Source: Epiperipatus broadwayi (taxonomy: Eukaryota; Onychophora; Udeonychophora; Euonychophora; Peripatidae). From it: a stretch of DNA of 64,000 nucleotides. The DNA lies in the NCBI GenBank assembly GCA_028023455.1, contig JAQFVV010000013.1, positions 11,014,579 through 11,078,578 on the forward strand. The letters run 5' to 3'. Position numbers and translations under genes: made by a program. Shown here piece by piece: positions 24,638 through 38,354 of this stretch; position 1 is the stretch's first letter, and each line of letters opens with the position of its first letter. The notes under the pieces are model-generated. The model made no database searches, had not been told where the DNA came from, and saw only the letters and a program-made list of their open reading frames with translations.

Positions 24638-24854
24638 ATATTTCTATAGAAAGAAAGTATTTTTGCAGATTTTTAAAAAATAAAATGTATATCTTAAGTA
24701 AAGATATAAGAAGTAGTAATTTTAATAAATACATGCCTTGTTAAGTCTTTGTGCTTAAAAGACTAAATATTGACGATTTGAAAAGGCAAATAGATTATAA
24801 ATATGATTATTTAAAATCGTAATATAATAAAATTATTATATTGAAGTAATCTAA

Positions 24855-24986
24855 AACGCTGGACGTTATAGATGGAAAAATAGATTCTTACCTAGATATA
24901 TTGTTTTGAAAAATGCGCAAGTAATACGTGGACGTCCAGGCCAAACCAAATCAGGCCAAGCTAAGTTAATGGAAATAATTAAATGA
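24855..24986 (+). other. Protein-like open frame without start codon
   Basis: 43 codons, arginine/lysine-rich, containing NAQVIRGRPGQTKSGQAKLM. The RGRPG run recalls AT-hook-like or nucleic-acid-binding tails, but this is too short to assign. It could be an exon or an eroded frame. Confidence 0.25.
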
Positions 24987-25032
24987 GAATAATTCAACAA
25001 TTATAAATTAATTTAGAAATAATAACTTTTGA

Positions 25033-25200
25033 ACAATATTTTATGAAGAACTGGATCCAGAAAGCGAATTTATAAACTATTATTTTAATTTTATTTGTTT
25101 ATGGGAACTTATTATTTTTAAAAAAAGAACGTTACCATTTTTTTATATAAACTTTCAAGAAACACGTGATACAACGGAACAGGGAATAGTGTTCTATTGA
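25033..25200 (+). other. Protein-like open frame without start codon
   Basis: 55 codons, including FYEELDPESEFINYYF near the head and FQETRDTTEQGIVFY at the end. No family recognised. With the preceding frames it hints at an eroded or spliced coding unit on the plus strand. Confidence 0.2.
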
Positions 25201-27560
25201 CTTTATACGTAGGATATTTGTTAGAACTTTTATGGTAGAACAAAAGTCGTCGCTGGAAATACGTAATATGAACTTTTATTTTATTTATTTAACATAAAAT
25301 TTAAAATATTATTAAACTATTAAAAGTAGGTTAGGTACATTTATTAAATAATAACTTAAAAATAATATAATAATTAATTACATAAATTTATTTTTATAAT
25401 TAATATAACACGGAATATTCTAATGAATGTTTATGAGTGTAAATGTGAATGATTTTTATTTTATGAAGCTGCAAATTCCGAAGAATGCTGGATAGCAGAT
25501 TGGACATTATTATTATTATGGTAAAAACATTGTATAATGATTTTGATGAATTTAATATGTTTTTTCTTTAGATCAACCAAATATTATGTTTTGTGGAATG
25601 AATGTATAGATATTTTAAGAAAACACATACATTATATTGGCCACGAACTTTATTAAAATATGCATAAGTTTTAATTTATAATATCAACATGATACAACAT
25701 TACGTAAGAAGCTTAGAAATAATTATATGATTCTTTCGTAAATAAATTTTAATATTTTTATTATGTTATAATATTAGAATTATATTTATTATTTATCTAA
25801 GTAATTATTTTTATTTTGCAAGTCAGAAAGGGATTTTTAAAAAGAAGTCTATTTTATTTTTGTTTTATTAGATAAGTTAAGTTACGTTATGGGTAGAAGC
25901 TTATATTTGGATTGAAGTTTATTAAGTATAGACAATGTAGTATAGGTAGTTTAGATAATGAATATTTTATTTAAAATTGATGTTTATTTTCCGGAAATTT
26001 TAGATAAGTTTAGAATATGTTTTATAGATAGAAATTTATTAGAAAGGATTAAAATAACACATAAAGTAAAGTAATGATTTTTACATAGAAAAGAATCATA
26101 GAATTTATCTAAGGTAATGCTTTATGAATTTGAAATTGATAAATGATTTAAATAATAGTATTTGAACAGTACAGATATGTAATGCATATTTGATAAAACA
26201 TATAACAGGAATTACATTAAGTAAAGTATAATTACAGTCAATTATTTGTTTTACATTACAAAGATACATTAATTTTATAAAGCTATTAAGCAATGCTAAT
26301 AATAAAGTAAATATATGATGATATATTATAAATGGTAATACTTAATTAATGTAGCTATTTAATTAGTGAAGTTTCATTGTTTACACATGCTACATAAATA
26401 GTCTTGACATATATTATTATTTGTAGTAATTAAAGTACACTACTATTTATTTTAAAAATCTAAGTTTTGAAAACATACTATAATATTATTAGTATAGTAT
26501 TTGAAGAATGTATAATTGCTTGTTAAGCACATGAATTAGTAACAGTATAAACTTCTTGTATTTGTAATTTCTTATTTTATTTTATTTATTTTCCTAAATT
26601 CTAAAACTGTAAATAGTGTAAATAAATTTTATTTGAAGTTATTGTAAATAAATTTGTTAATTTGTTTTTTTAAAAGTGTGTCGAGTTTCATTATTTTTCA
26701 CCACAGCATTTTGACATCAGATGATTTGAAATAAACATAATATTTGTACCAAAAATGAATTTGTTATTATTATTTAGAAATGAATACAATATTTGCTTAA
26801 CATTATTTTATAAGAATTGATTGACATGAATAGAAAATATTGCAATGGTCATAAGATGATTATAATGCACATTATAAGAATACAGTATTGTTTATTGCCA
26901 CGGATTATTAAGTATAAGATTTTGATCTATTCCAAAATTAAGATACCATATGAAATAAAAAATATACATATGATTGTTTATTCATTTAATGATTGATTAT
27001 ATCATAGAAATAGATGAGATTAAATTACACTCTAAGATTAGTATTATTTATTATTATTATTAAAATAAGTTAGGTGTATTTAAGTTTGATATAAAATCCC
27101 ACATCATACTTATTTACATGAGTTATTATTATTTTAAAACAGCTTAGAAGAACCTGAGATTATTTAATTATATTTTAAGTTAAAAGTTAGGAATTATTTT
27201 AGTATTATTAAAGATAATTTATTTCATTTAAAAGTCATAAGAATGCTATAGATGTAGTGGTAAGATGATAAGGTAGTGGTAGTATTCTTATGCCATTGAG
27301 ACAGTATCTTGGGAGATATTGACTCAGTGTAAATCTGCTTATTACTTTGTAACTTTACTTCACAGTCTCATAATTTTATAAATACTTATTTAATTAGTAT
27401 AATCTAGAACTATATTGATTTTGATGATTGATAATAAATTTAATTAAGATATGATAATATAAAAGTATATTAAAGATAGATATGCAAATTTTAATTAAGC
27501 ATAATAATGTAACTGAGCTAGTTGTATTTTAAACTATTTTATATATCAAGAAGTAAGGGT

Positions 27561-27589
<29 letters not shown>

Positions 27590-27595
<6 letters not shown>

Positions 27596-27644
27596 TTATA
27601 GCATTCATATATATATATATATGCTCTGAAGTTTATATATATAT
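27590..27644 (+). repeat. Right copy of about 54-bp direct repeat
   Basis: Matches 23244-23297 apart from AT-run length. The two copies start 4346 bases apart. Confidence 0.9.
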
Positions 27645-30600
27645 ATGAGTTATCATCTAAAGTGCCACGAAAAATATTGATTTAAAAAAATTAAATAAAA
27701 TCAAAATGAAGGTTGCATTATATATGATATTCTTAGACATTATGTCATCAAAAAAAAGATAGTATCCATTATTCTTCAATTAATAATGAAGATATCAACT
27801 TATCACACCTTTTTAATATGAACTGTTCATTTCTATAACTGATTTAAATTAGCTTATGTAAAACATAAAGACTCAAACATGAAGCTAAATTATGCAATCT
27901 AATAAATAAACAATAAAATAAAAAATAAATTAACATAAAATCAATTAGCAACACATATACTTACTAGAAATAAAATACTTCAGATAACAAAACTATTGCA
28001 TTTAAATAATAATATAAAAAATGCATAAAAGTTTAAACTAAATCAATTATAATCATTATGGAGTTTAAAATTTTACTTTTCTCTTTTTTTTTTTTCAAGA
28101 AAAGAAAACAAAATTGTTTTAAAACATCTTAAAATAATCATTTTGAGAATAAACTCATTAAAAGCTTTATCTACATATATGTGGACTGGAAGTTAAAAAT
28201 ATTTTTTTAAACTAGCAATTAATAAAAATTTAATTTAATTTGTACATTTATATATAACATTTCATAAACATACTTGACATTTAGAGATTTATAACAATTA
28301 CAACAAAGCAAAAACAATAAAATTATTAAACAACTAAGGAAGTTAAAATATTATTTATTCTAATTTTTTGAACTGAATCATCATATTTAAATGAACTTGT
28401 TTTTAAGATACAATTACCTATCTAAATTTAAATGTCCAATGAGTAAGATCATTCACTATTGCTGAGTTTTTTCTTTTTAGCATTCAATCTTTATATATTT
28501 TCTGAAGTTGTGTCCCAGTCTAACTTTGATAATTTTCCAGACAAATAAGGACTTTAACCAACCCATTATATAAAGCAATGGGCCTGTCTCTGAGAAATCT
28601 AGAAATTAAATTTGTGTATTTTGCTAATTTTTTTTTACAGCTTTAAAATGAACATATATATTTTCTAATATTTTAATTTTAAAAAAAATTCAAAATATGT
28701 CAGAATAATTAAATAAGTGGAAATTTTAAAGTTTCTGAAACCATACATTGATGGCGACTAGTCAGTGAATATTTGGCAATCTCAAACTTTGCGGAATTAC
28801 TTCAAGAAAATATTACGATGGTCTAAAAACTTGATTTTTTTGCAAAGTTTATGATTAATTTTGTATCATAATTGGGTAATAATTAGAAATTAAAAATATA
28901 TATTGTTACATATTTATTTTTTAAAGAAATGTTTTATTTTTAAATATAAAAGAATATATTCTTCTATATGACATTACTACAGAGATTAAGGTCACAGAAA
29001 TATAACTGTCAAGAAATGTCATCACTAAACAGTTTGTTATAACATTTAGGGATATTGTAAAAATTATAAAAAAAATTAAAATTTTTTTTTATCATAAATT
29101 AATAATGTTAAAAATAATTCCAGATTTTAAAAACAAACATCAAACAAAGAAGATTTCACTTATTTTGCAAATAGAATCTGCTCCACCTAAAATTTGATGT
29201 GACAGCACTTTGTTTTGATTAAAATCTAATTTTTAAAATAATTCCAAAAATCAAATGTGATTTTTTAAAAATTATTTAATTTCTAAACAAAAATATCTAT
29301 CAAATGAGGTCTAAATTTATTATATTCTGATAAATAATAATGGTTTAATATTAAAGTGAAACTTGAAAACTTAAATTTAGTGAGGACAAAGAAATTGTCG
29401 AATGTTAGCATAGTACAAAAGGATTAATGAAACTTAAGATATCATTTCTAGTGAAAGTCATTAATCCTTTGCAGAAGCATAATGACAGAATTGCTATCTT
29501 TTCACAAATACATAAAAGACATGTCTAAAATCTTTTCCAATCCTTTAGGCAATCATGGCTATGATATAGCAATTCATTCATTCAAAGTAAAACTTAGTTC
29601 AATTATACTCTAATAGCAAGAACTGCACCATTAACTTTGCAACTCTGTAATTATCTCTAAAATTTGACTGTGATTGTAATTCAACTCAGAACTCAACATA
29701 TTACATTTATTTTACTATAAATATTTTCCATTGTTTATGTTGCTCATTTATCAACTGTATAACTATATCTTTACTTTTATACAAAGTTGTTTACATATTC
29801 TTGCCATTTTAATAAATTAACTAGCAGAGTTCATCAAAAATACATTTTAAAAAGATTTTAGAAAACATCAGTTTGCTTTTTATTTCTTTCAAGTTAAAAT
29901 TTAAAAAAAATCTATAATTTTAAATCTAAACAAATATAATTTCGCAATTTTTTGAATCTTGCCTTACAGAAAAAAATCTTTTATTTTTTAAAAAACTATA
30001 TTGATGTACCCACATGACAGATTGTCCTACTATATATACATAGAAACAATCGTGAGAACATTTCAGTAAGTTCCACCCACATGCACATATATATTCTATT
30101 CTAAATGCACATAGAAATAATGTAAGTCATATAAAATTAAAAAAGAAATATATATGTAATAATTTTCAAAACAACAACATTGTATTCGCAGATGATAGTT
30201 TAGAATGTCAGGTTTGGTATCAAAAGAAATGGAGATAATTTAATATTTGCATAATCAAAAGCTACATACATCATAAAATATATAAACATGCACGCTCACA
30301 TACATATATATTAAATACACAATATACATTGAAAATTTATTAAAGTGTATCAGTAATTGTATATTTATTAAATATTAAACACCCGGCAAAAAGAGTGAAG
30401 GAACAACAACACGTAAGTATCTAATATTAATATATACATATAAAAAGCATTAATGTATGACAAAAATGTATTGAATAAATAGATAATTTTTATCTATATA
30501 TTTGTATTTCTTAATCTCCAGACATATAACAATGAAAGTATTTGCAGATGCCTCAGACTTTTCTTTGATTAATATTAGATTATTATAAAGATTTATTATA

Positions 30601-31904
30601 AAAAGATGGATAAACCACATGTAAGTTAATGACAATTTATGTAGATTAATAACTTAATATTGTGCTAGAAAATAAAAAATTGGTAAAACTTCTAGAAGGT
30701 TAATTAAATAATTCACAAATTAAATAATTTTTTTTAAATATTATAAAACATGAATGAATATAGGATAAACTTTTAGATGGTTTTCTAAATATTTATTCCC
30801 CTTCTTTTGAATTGTTATAACATCTAATACAATAAGTACCAAGAACAAAATGACTTCAGCAAATAAATCCAACTAAAATCATCAATTTCAATGGCGGAGA
30901 AAGTAATGAAGTGAGAGTTAACTTTTTGTCAATTACTGAATTGCCAGTTTAGTTTCTAGTCAATAAGAAAGTTGTAAGGTAGATTATAAAGTGATCTCAA
31001 AAGATTCCATTGTCAAATTAATTATCTAATTGAAAATTTATTAGTCACCTCAATCTTACTTTTTTTTTTTACTGTTGGTTGTAAATATTTTAAAACGTTT
31101 TAATATTAGACACGTCTATTCGATTTGTATAGGGGATATGAATACATTAATAGTAATTTTGACCAACTTAGAGAAAAAAAAAAACCCAAAAACATTTACT
31201 ATTGCTTAAATGTTTAATTTAAAATTCATTGAAATAATTAAAAGTAAATTAAAATAAAAAATTGTATTATAAATATATATCCCTTTAGAAATTAATATTA
31301 TATATACACATAACATGAACTTTACAAATGATTGATTTTAAATATACTGCATTTACGTAACCGGATAATGATAACCAGGTAGAAAGTACACTTAAAACAT
31401 CCTCCAATACCCGAATTAAAAGGAAATTGGTATTCTTAGGGTTTTTTAAAACCAAAGTCGATAATCAGATTGTATTTATTGGCAGTTATATTTATTGATA
31501 AGGCAAAACATTCTTATGCTATTAATAAAAGTTAGATTTAAATATGTAAATAGCACATTAACATGGGAGATGTACCTGTATATTTAAATCATTTTCTATT
31601 TACATGCATAATTAATAGTTGTGTACTATATATATATATATATATGGCTATGACACCTTGTCACATATACAGATTCGTTAATCAATAGTGTACAAAAATA
31701 AGTCAACTCAAACCAGCACATAGTTAGAGAAGTTTATATAGATATTAAATAGAGTGTGGGCTAACAAAATATACCATAGATATAGGGACATATAGTAACA
31801 AAGGACCCAGATACTACTATAAAATATTATTTTTGTTGTCACAGAGGACCTGCCAATAAAAATATGCATGTAATATACATATATGCATGTAATATATATA
31901 TATG
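27645..31904. other. AT-rich stretch without recognised genes
   Basis: I found no convincing exon, RNA gene or transposon. The 61-codon minus frame at 30450-30635 looks like chance. A (AT)n run lies near 31629-31645, and a short ATGCATGTAATATA block repeats near 31865 and 31886, just before the RTE. Confidence 0.4.
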
Positions 31905-32238
31905 GCAGCAGAAAGGAGTTTGCTATTAACTGAAAGGAGACCCTTTGATTCCTCTTGGAGGCCTTAAAGGACCTGAGCAGGGAAAATTCCTAATGTCCAC
32001 TCCATACGTTCTTGTCGTTGCAGCTGTTATTACTATGTGATTATTCATATAGCATACGGACATGGATGGGCTGTCCACCAACATGCATTAGCCAGGGTGG
32101 TAAGTTTATTGGCTTTTTACCTCTGAGTTTAAGAATATTTTTTCAATATATACAATCATGACAGACAAAAATAAATCATGACCCTTATTCCCAGGAGGCC
32201 ATAAAGTCACCAACCAAGGCAGCGGTTGATGGCCGAAG

Positions 32239-33537
32239 GTGGAGGGTGCTAAGAATCCCCTATTTGCGGACTCAGGCTGCCATTTGATGACGACTTTTTA
32301 TTTAGGTACTTACAACTGCAGAATACTTTCAAGTGAAGGAAGATTGCAAGAGTTAGAAGAAGAACTGTCATATATTAAATGGGACATTATTGGACTTTGT
32401 GAAGTTAGAAGAAAAGGTGATGAAACAATTGATTTAAAAAGTGGACATATACTCTACTATGAAGGCACAAATATTGGAAATACAAGTGGAGTAGGATTCA
32501 TTATAAATAAAAAGTGGAAGAATAACATTGTGGAGATTGATGGTGTATCGGACAGAGTGGCAAGATTAGTTTTACAACTTAATAGTAGATACCAAATGCA
32601 GATAATTCAGATTTATGCCCCAACAAGTTCTCATAGTGATGAAGTTATAGAAGAATTTTATATGGATGTACAAAAGACTTTCGATCAGAGTAAACAATAT
32701 TTTAAAATTGTTATGGGAGACTTTAATGCTAGAAATGGTAAAAAAATGAAAGATGAAAGTGCTGCAGATAGTTTTGGTTATGGTAATAGAAACGAGAGAG
32801 GACATAGACTTGTGGAGTTTGCAGAAAAAGAAAAATTTTATATTATGAATTCTTTTTTTGAGAAAAATGTTAAAAGGAAATGGACATGGAAGCATCCAAA
32901 TGAAGGTACAGCAGAATTGGATTATATTTCGACTAACCGAAAATACATATTTCAAGATTGTAATGTTCTCAATAAATTTAACACAGGAAGTGATCACCGA
33001 TTAGTAAGATGTAAGATACATGTTAATGCAAAACTAGAGAGACAAATATTATTAAGAAAAACAATATTTGCAGTTGATATTCCTAATCTTCAGAAACATT
33101 CTAATGAATTTAAATTAGAACTTACAAATCAGTTTCAAGTATTAGTAGATTTTGAACATGATTCAGATTTGAATGACCTTAATAGGAAAATAAGCGATAC
33201 ACTTTTAAAAACTGCAACAAAGATAGCTGGTAGAAAAAAGCAGCAATTGACCAGTAAAATTTCTACTGAGACTAGAGAATTTATGAAGAAAAGAAGGAAT
33301 ATGAAGATATACAAAAATGATGCATTAAAAAGAATTGAATATCTTGAATTTTGTAAAATGGTACGGAAAAGAGTTGAAAATGATATAAGAAAATATAATT
33401 GTGAACTAGCAAGGAAAGCTGTAGAAGAGAATAGAAGTCTAAAGAGTGTAAAACAACATTTTGGTATTGGTAGGAAATTTATATCTGCAATAAAAAAAAA
33501 GATGGCATTATTACTAAAAAGAGAGATGACATCATAA
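32239..33537 (+). pseudogene. RTE AP-endonuclease region
   Basis: 432-codon frame. It encodes the apurinic-like endonuclease that nicks target DNA to prime insertion. Residue positions: Glu55 in GLCEVRR; GDFNARN starting at 160; KWTWKHP at about 214-220; DY at 228; and SDHRLV at 251-256. These are the conserved catalytic Glu, Asp/Asn and His sites, and all are present. A later ATG (Met17, MTTFYLGTYNCR) suits the family start better. The correct frame is lost at the A9 run at 33492-33500; the last 14 or so codons are out of frame. The linker to the RT is basic and lysine-rich. Confidence 0.88.
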
Positions 33538-34448
33538 AATGTGTAGAAGACTTCTATCAAGAATTATATAGTAATAAAGAACAAGTGCCTCCTATACATA
33601 TTATATCTTCCGAATTGCCCAGAATTTTAAATGAAGAAGTGAGACATGCAATTAAAAGTATGAAGAAAGGAAAGGCTCCAGGTAATGATGGAATTGTAAT
33701 TGATATATTAAAAGAAGCAGGTGAAGAAATAGAAATTTTTTTAGCAAAGTTATATACCAAATGTCTAAATGATAAAGATGTACCAGATGATTGGAAGAAT
33801 GCAGTATTAATATTAATATTTAAAAAAGGTGATAAAGAAGATATTAGAAATTACAGACCTATCAGTCTTTTATCAGTTTTATACAAAATTTTTACTAAGA
33901 TAATTACAACTCGTCTACAGAAAACACTAGATTTCCACCAACCAAGAGAACAAGCTGGATTTAAAAGTGGTTTTAGTACAGTAGATCATATCCAGGTATT
34001 GAGAGAAATTATAGAAAGGACAAATGAATATGAGTTGCCATTATGCTTAGGATTTGTAGACTATGAAAAGGCATTTGATTCTATAAACATTTCTTCAGTG
34101 ATTAAAGCATTGGATCATCAAGGTATAGATCCAGGATATTGTCATATTTTAAAGAATATTTATAAAAATGCAACAGCAACAATTAGATTACATAATGATA
34201 GTAGGAAAATCAACATTGAAAAGGGTGTAAGACAGGGTGACTCCATATCTCCAAAACTTTTTACAGCAGTGCTGCAAGAAGTATTTTGTGGATTAAAATG
34301 GGAAGCTAAAGGAGTGAAAGTAAATGGAGATTATTTAAGTCATTTAGATTTTGCAGATGATGTAGTTGTTTTTGCAAATAATGCTTTAAAGCTACAGGAA
34401 ATGTTGCAGGAGTTATCAGATGAAAGTAGGACTAAAGATAAATGTTAA
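33501..34448 (+). pseudogene. RTE reverse-transcriptase region
   Basis: The frame is open from just after the A9 run; the first ATG-independent stretch around 33585 onward gives 287 codons. RT motifs in order: KGKAPGNDGI (29-38), NYRPISLLS (89-97), QAGFKSG (123-129), FVDYEKAFDS with catalytic Asp159, GVRQGDSISP (214-223), and FADD at 256-259 with the two catalytic Asp. All key residues are present. A second frameshift near 34415-34430 moves the rest into another frame. The neighbouring frames show this is one LINE polyprotein broken twice. Confidence 0.9.
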
Positions 34449-35106
34449 AAAGACTAAAGTAATGTTTAATAGATTTTCTCAAAATATGAAAATAAAGATT
34501 GATTATGATGAGTTAGAAGAAGTTAACAGTTACAAATACCTTGGTCAGATTATTAATACAGATGGAAATATAATGGATGAAATTAATCATAGAATTAAAC
34601 TTGGTTGGAGTGCTTTTGGTAGAAATAACTTGATACTAAAAGGAAATATGCCTATGTGTTTGAAAAGGAAGGTTTTTAATAAATGTGTTTTGCCAGTTCT
34701 TACTTATGGATCTGAGACTTGGACACTTAATAGAAGAGCAATACAGAGACTTCAGACCACTCAAAGAAGTATGGAGAGATGCATGTTGGGAGTAACAAGA
34801 AGGGATCGAAAACACAATGTATGGGTAAGAGAACAAACAGGTGTTACTGACCTCATTGAAAAAATTAAAAGACTGAAGTGGAGTTGGGCTGGACATATTG
34901 TTAGAAGAGATGATAACAGATGGACAATTGAAATTTTAAACTGGATTCCAAGAGATTGTAAAAGACCCAGAAAGAGACCACATGTGAGATGGATGGATGA
35001 AATAAGAAAGTGTGCAGGGATGACGTGGAGAAGAGAAGCTAAAGATAGGAAAAGATGGATTGAACTTGGAGAGACCTTCATCCTGCAGTGGATTGATAAT
35101 GGTTGA
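34420..35106 (+). pseudogene. RTE reverse transcriptase, thumb and C-terminus
   Basis: 228-codon frame continuing the RT. It contains VGLKINVKKTKVMFN (RT motif D/E region), YLGQIINTDG, and LPVLTYGSETWTL. The RTE C-terminal domain has MERCMLGVTRRDR and LKWSWAGHIVRRDD, and it ends LQWIDNG before TGA at 35104-35106. Length and order match RTE elements. It overlaps the preceding frame by 29 bases only because of the frameshift. Confidence 0.88.
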
Positions 35107-35135
35107 TGATGATGATGAATATATATATATATACA

Positions 35136-36918
35136 CAATTATGTTTTGACAATATATTAATTGATGATGCTGATGTAAGGAAAGTAATCAGCTACCATCT
35201 CTGATACAATAAAACAAGGACATAATAGCCTTACTACTATAATACCTATGTTGAATTAATCCTCAAGACACAATCATATAGATGATTGTTGATGACCGTT
35301 ATCTTTAATAATACAATTTTTAAAGATAACACACAGGGTATATACATAAATATTTTATAAAATAGTCTTTGTAAAGCTAGATATCATGTGTAAAATGCTC
35401 ATGCTTCATCTTTGTGTAGCTATTAATATACATATACACATAGGTTTATAATAAAATGAAGTTTTTATTAAAAAATAATATTCAATCAAATATTATTTAT
35501 TTTTTAATGCAGGTTATTAGAATGGAATAGCATAATCTACATATGATAATTAAATAGATACATTTTTTTGTTGATATTGATGTTTTCTTCATTTTTATCA
35601 CTTTGCCATATATATGAATTAATACCATAAAATATATAAAGCATGCAGCAATTATCAGATTTTAGCAACATTTAACCTTCCCTATGCATAAAGAATAAAT
35701 ATGACTAAGGAAATCTGGTGATACAATTTTATCTCAATACTATTTGAAACTTCCTATATTAAATTCTGGTGAATATTTAGTTATTATTGCTGCTAGTTTT
35801 TTTTTATATTATAATGAATTATTTTTTATCACAAAAAAGACTGCATATCTTTTTTCCTCTTCAGTATTCTAAAAGACTGAACTTATATCTATATGCATGT
35901 GGTACACATATATGCATCTTTCCAAATCTAAAATGGTAGTAGTATTTAAAGTAGATCAGGTAACCAGCTAATAATAGACCTCCATAAAGTGTCTCAATAC
36001 CCAAATCTAGTCCAAAATTTAATCTCACCATTGTTATTTGTATATCTAGATGTGAGTTTCCCCAAGAAACCATGATTGATGACCTAGTCTGGAAATAAAT
36101 CAGGATATACTATAATAAAAAAAATTGTTGGTGAATGTAAGATTTAAAAATCAGAATTACTATTAACTTTGTTTTGCATAGGGCCAGTGTTTAGCATTAC
36201 ATAATAAGTTAGAATACAACCAAAAAAAATGTGATTGTGTGATAATATTTTCATACTTTGAAATTAGTATACATCATATGAGTATATATGTATTGAAATG
36301 TTTATCATAGCCCTCAAACTTTGATTGAGGCCAATTTATCAAAATCTCACATTTAAGAATAATAAATAAAATGGGCTTAGGTTTTACCCCCCCCCCTTTT
36401 TTTTTTTTAGATTTACACAATTTCACATTAAAATGTATGAGGATACAAACCCTGGGGTTAATTGATATAGGAAGAATCATATTGACTATTATTGAACTGA
36501 ACATCCTAACTAATGATGGTCAGACTGGGTATCCAGCCATATTTCCTAACCATTATTCCCATCGTATTAGTCTAAGTACAGAAAGAACTTATCTCTTATC
36601 ACTATAGATGATATTTATTTATTTATGATATATCTTCAATACTGCAGATTAAGGCATCACCTTTAAAATGAGAAACATCTATAGATCGGGTTCATATTCC
36701 TCCCTAGATTGTTAAATGTTAATCCCTCTACTTATCCAGTACTAGATCAGAAAAACAACTTGGCAGTGCATCACAAAGAGTGTGTAATAGCTATACTTAA
36801 TTAAGTTTGGAATGAGAGAGAAAAATAGACAACTAGACTTAACATAATATGAATATAATAATAAAAATATTTGCACTCTTTATGAAAGCAACGAATAAAA
36901 AAAAATATACGTGTGTGT
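35136..36918. other. AT-rich stretch without recognised genes
   Basis: No exon or transposon is supported. Open frames at 35861-36073, 36274-36504 and 36371-36607 look like chance; the last spans a C10/T11 run at about 36390-36412. Around 36640-36720 a GGGTTCATATTCC block is weakly B-box-like. Confidence 0.4.
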
Positions 36919-36923
36919 ATATA
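36919..36923. repeat. Candidate target duplication, left
   Basis: ATATA, also present at 43699-43703 beyond the other LTR. The flank is AT repeat on both sides, so the match is only suggestive. Confidence 0.4.
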
Positions 36924-38354
36924 TTATAACGTTTTCCGTATTTCTAGGCCTTTATATGCATTATAAATGCGCGAGTTGATCAAATGTTCATTTATTTTAT
37001 TTAAAAAAAAGAACGTTTCATTATTATTCTAAAAACATAACTATCTTTCCTGATCAGCTCGGCCTCGAATTATTACCGAGTGCAATTGTGAGCTGGATCA
37101 GTTTTTAATTTCTACATGAGGGCGCCAGAGTCGTTAGACCCACTGAGCCTGCGTCGAACATATTGTAACTCGTAAAGTAATAATTATACGATCTGGATTA
37201 AAATTCCCGTTAAGTAGAAGATATTCCCCTTTGACTTAATTAAGAAAAATAAATCTATTTAGCAAAGGTAATTTGTATATTAATTTGAATTTAAATAACT
37301 AAATATAAAACTTAAATATAATAACATTAATTTTATACACGCACAATGAAAGTTAAGCTAATAATAAAGATTTATTCTAGCCCGTCAAACTTTTAATATT
37401 TAAGATTAAGACAATTATAATATTGGAAAGTATTGTGCATATGAATTTAATAATTTGATTCAAATATTGAAATAATAACTATTTGGTGTCTTATTTCTCC
37501 GTGGTAACAGTTTCATTCACTTCTCAGTTCACAAATTTCGATCCAAAAAAATTATGGGATAACATTTCATTCAAATCTCTATTTATAAAACTTTATGTAA
37601 AAGTTATGGCCATTAACTTACCGGTAAGTTGATATTTAAATAGGTCATTGATCCTCCGACGTCCAATTCAGTCAGTGGGTAGTCTGCAGTAGTTGTTTTT
37701 TTTAGTTTCACTTCTTCCAAATCTCCGATCAAATTTAGGTAGAGCCAGATGATGATCTAGGTGACTTTTCTCAAGAGAAAGTATCAGCAAACGATAGAGT
37801 TCTACTCACTCATGGCGAGTGATTTCAGTTCGTATCTAAGTGGACACATTTTATTAATATTTTTTTTTGTATAAAAAAAAATACGAGGCACTTCAAATTG
37901 CTCAACACTCTCTGGAACAACAAGACAAAAGACACTTTTCAAATCTGTCGGCTCCTTTTATATTCCCAGATTCTTCTTAGAAGTTCTGTGCATATTCCTT
38001 TTTACCTTTTGTTCTATTTTATAAACTTCTACATTATTCTCCTTTTTTTTATTACAAAGTCTGTTTTCTCGTTAAGAATTTCTGCCATTTTTAATTACTA
38101 TCAGTAATTCGGACTTTCCGATAGCAATCTTTTTTCTTCCACTATTTGAATCAATTATTCAATATGCACTTTCCAACATTGAATTTATTTTAGTTAACTT
38201 ATATTAAAAAAAAGAAAAATTAAACTTTCACTGTACATTTTCTTAAAACATTATATTACAAAAAAAAATTAAAGATCAGGTTCTCTCTTTTTTTATTTAA
38301 ATGATACACAATATTAAATAGTAATTTGTACCATATACATAAATAAATGGTACA
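36924..38354 (-). repeat. 3' LTR (left copy)
   Basis: 1431 bases. On the coding strand it begins TGTACCATTT and ends GTTATAA. It aligns with 42241-43698 throughout with scattered substitutions; a block of about 20 bases present near 42302-42321 is absent here. The end TTATAA is not the usual CA. Small open frames inside are LTR sequence, not genes. Confidence 0.9.

Larger units (their letters stand above)
23298..27589 (+). other. Unexplained 4.3 kb segment between long direct repeats
   Basis: It starts TGTGCCCTTTTGTATGGGTC and ends in an (AT)n run (about 27563-27589). By eye the plus strand carries more G than C over much of it, unlike its neighbours. It has a TATA-like site at 24224-24231 and several small plus-strand open frames. 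Around 26575-26710 there are repeated AATAAA signals like a 3' end. I recognise no RT, transposase, integrase or structural gene. It could be a retrotransposed unit with a long target duplication, the product of unequal duplication, or a strongly decayed provirus-like element. Confidence 0.45.
31905..35135 (+). mobile_element. RTE-clade LINE, nearly full length, young
   Basis: A leader of about 330 bases precedes one polyprotein region (32239-35106) with endonuclease then reverse transcriptase. The 3' end is short tandem repeats (GAT)n then (AT)n at 35106-35135 rather than poly(A), typical of RTE elements, which also lack a separate ORF1. The C-terminal signature (LKWSWAGHIVRRDDNRWT) supports RTE over CR1, Jockey or L1. 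The leader likely starts near 31905, but target duplications cannot be told from AT repeats. Only two frameshifts break it. Confidence 0.88.

Noticed and set aside
23298-27589. Mitochondrial insertion (NUMT)
   Set aside because: The AT richness and strand bias suggested it, but no mitochondrial protein, rRNA or tRNA sequence was recognisable.
32572-33760. Minus-strand frames of up to 141 codons
   Set aside because: Antisense to the RTE endonuclease and RT; no conserved motifs.
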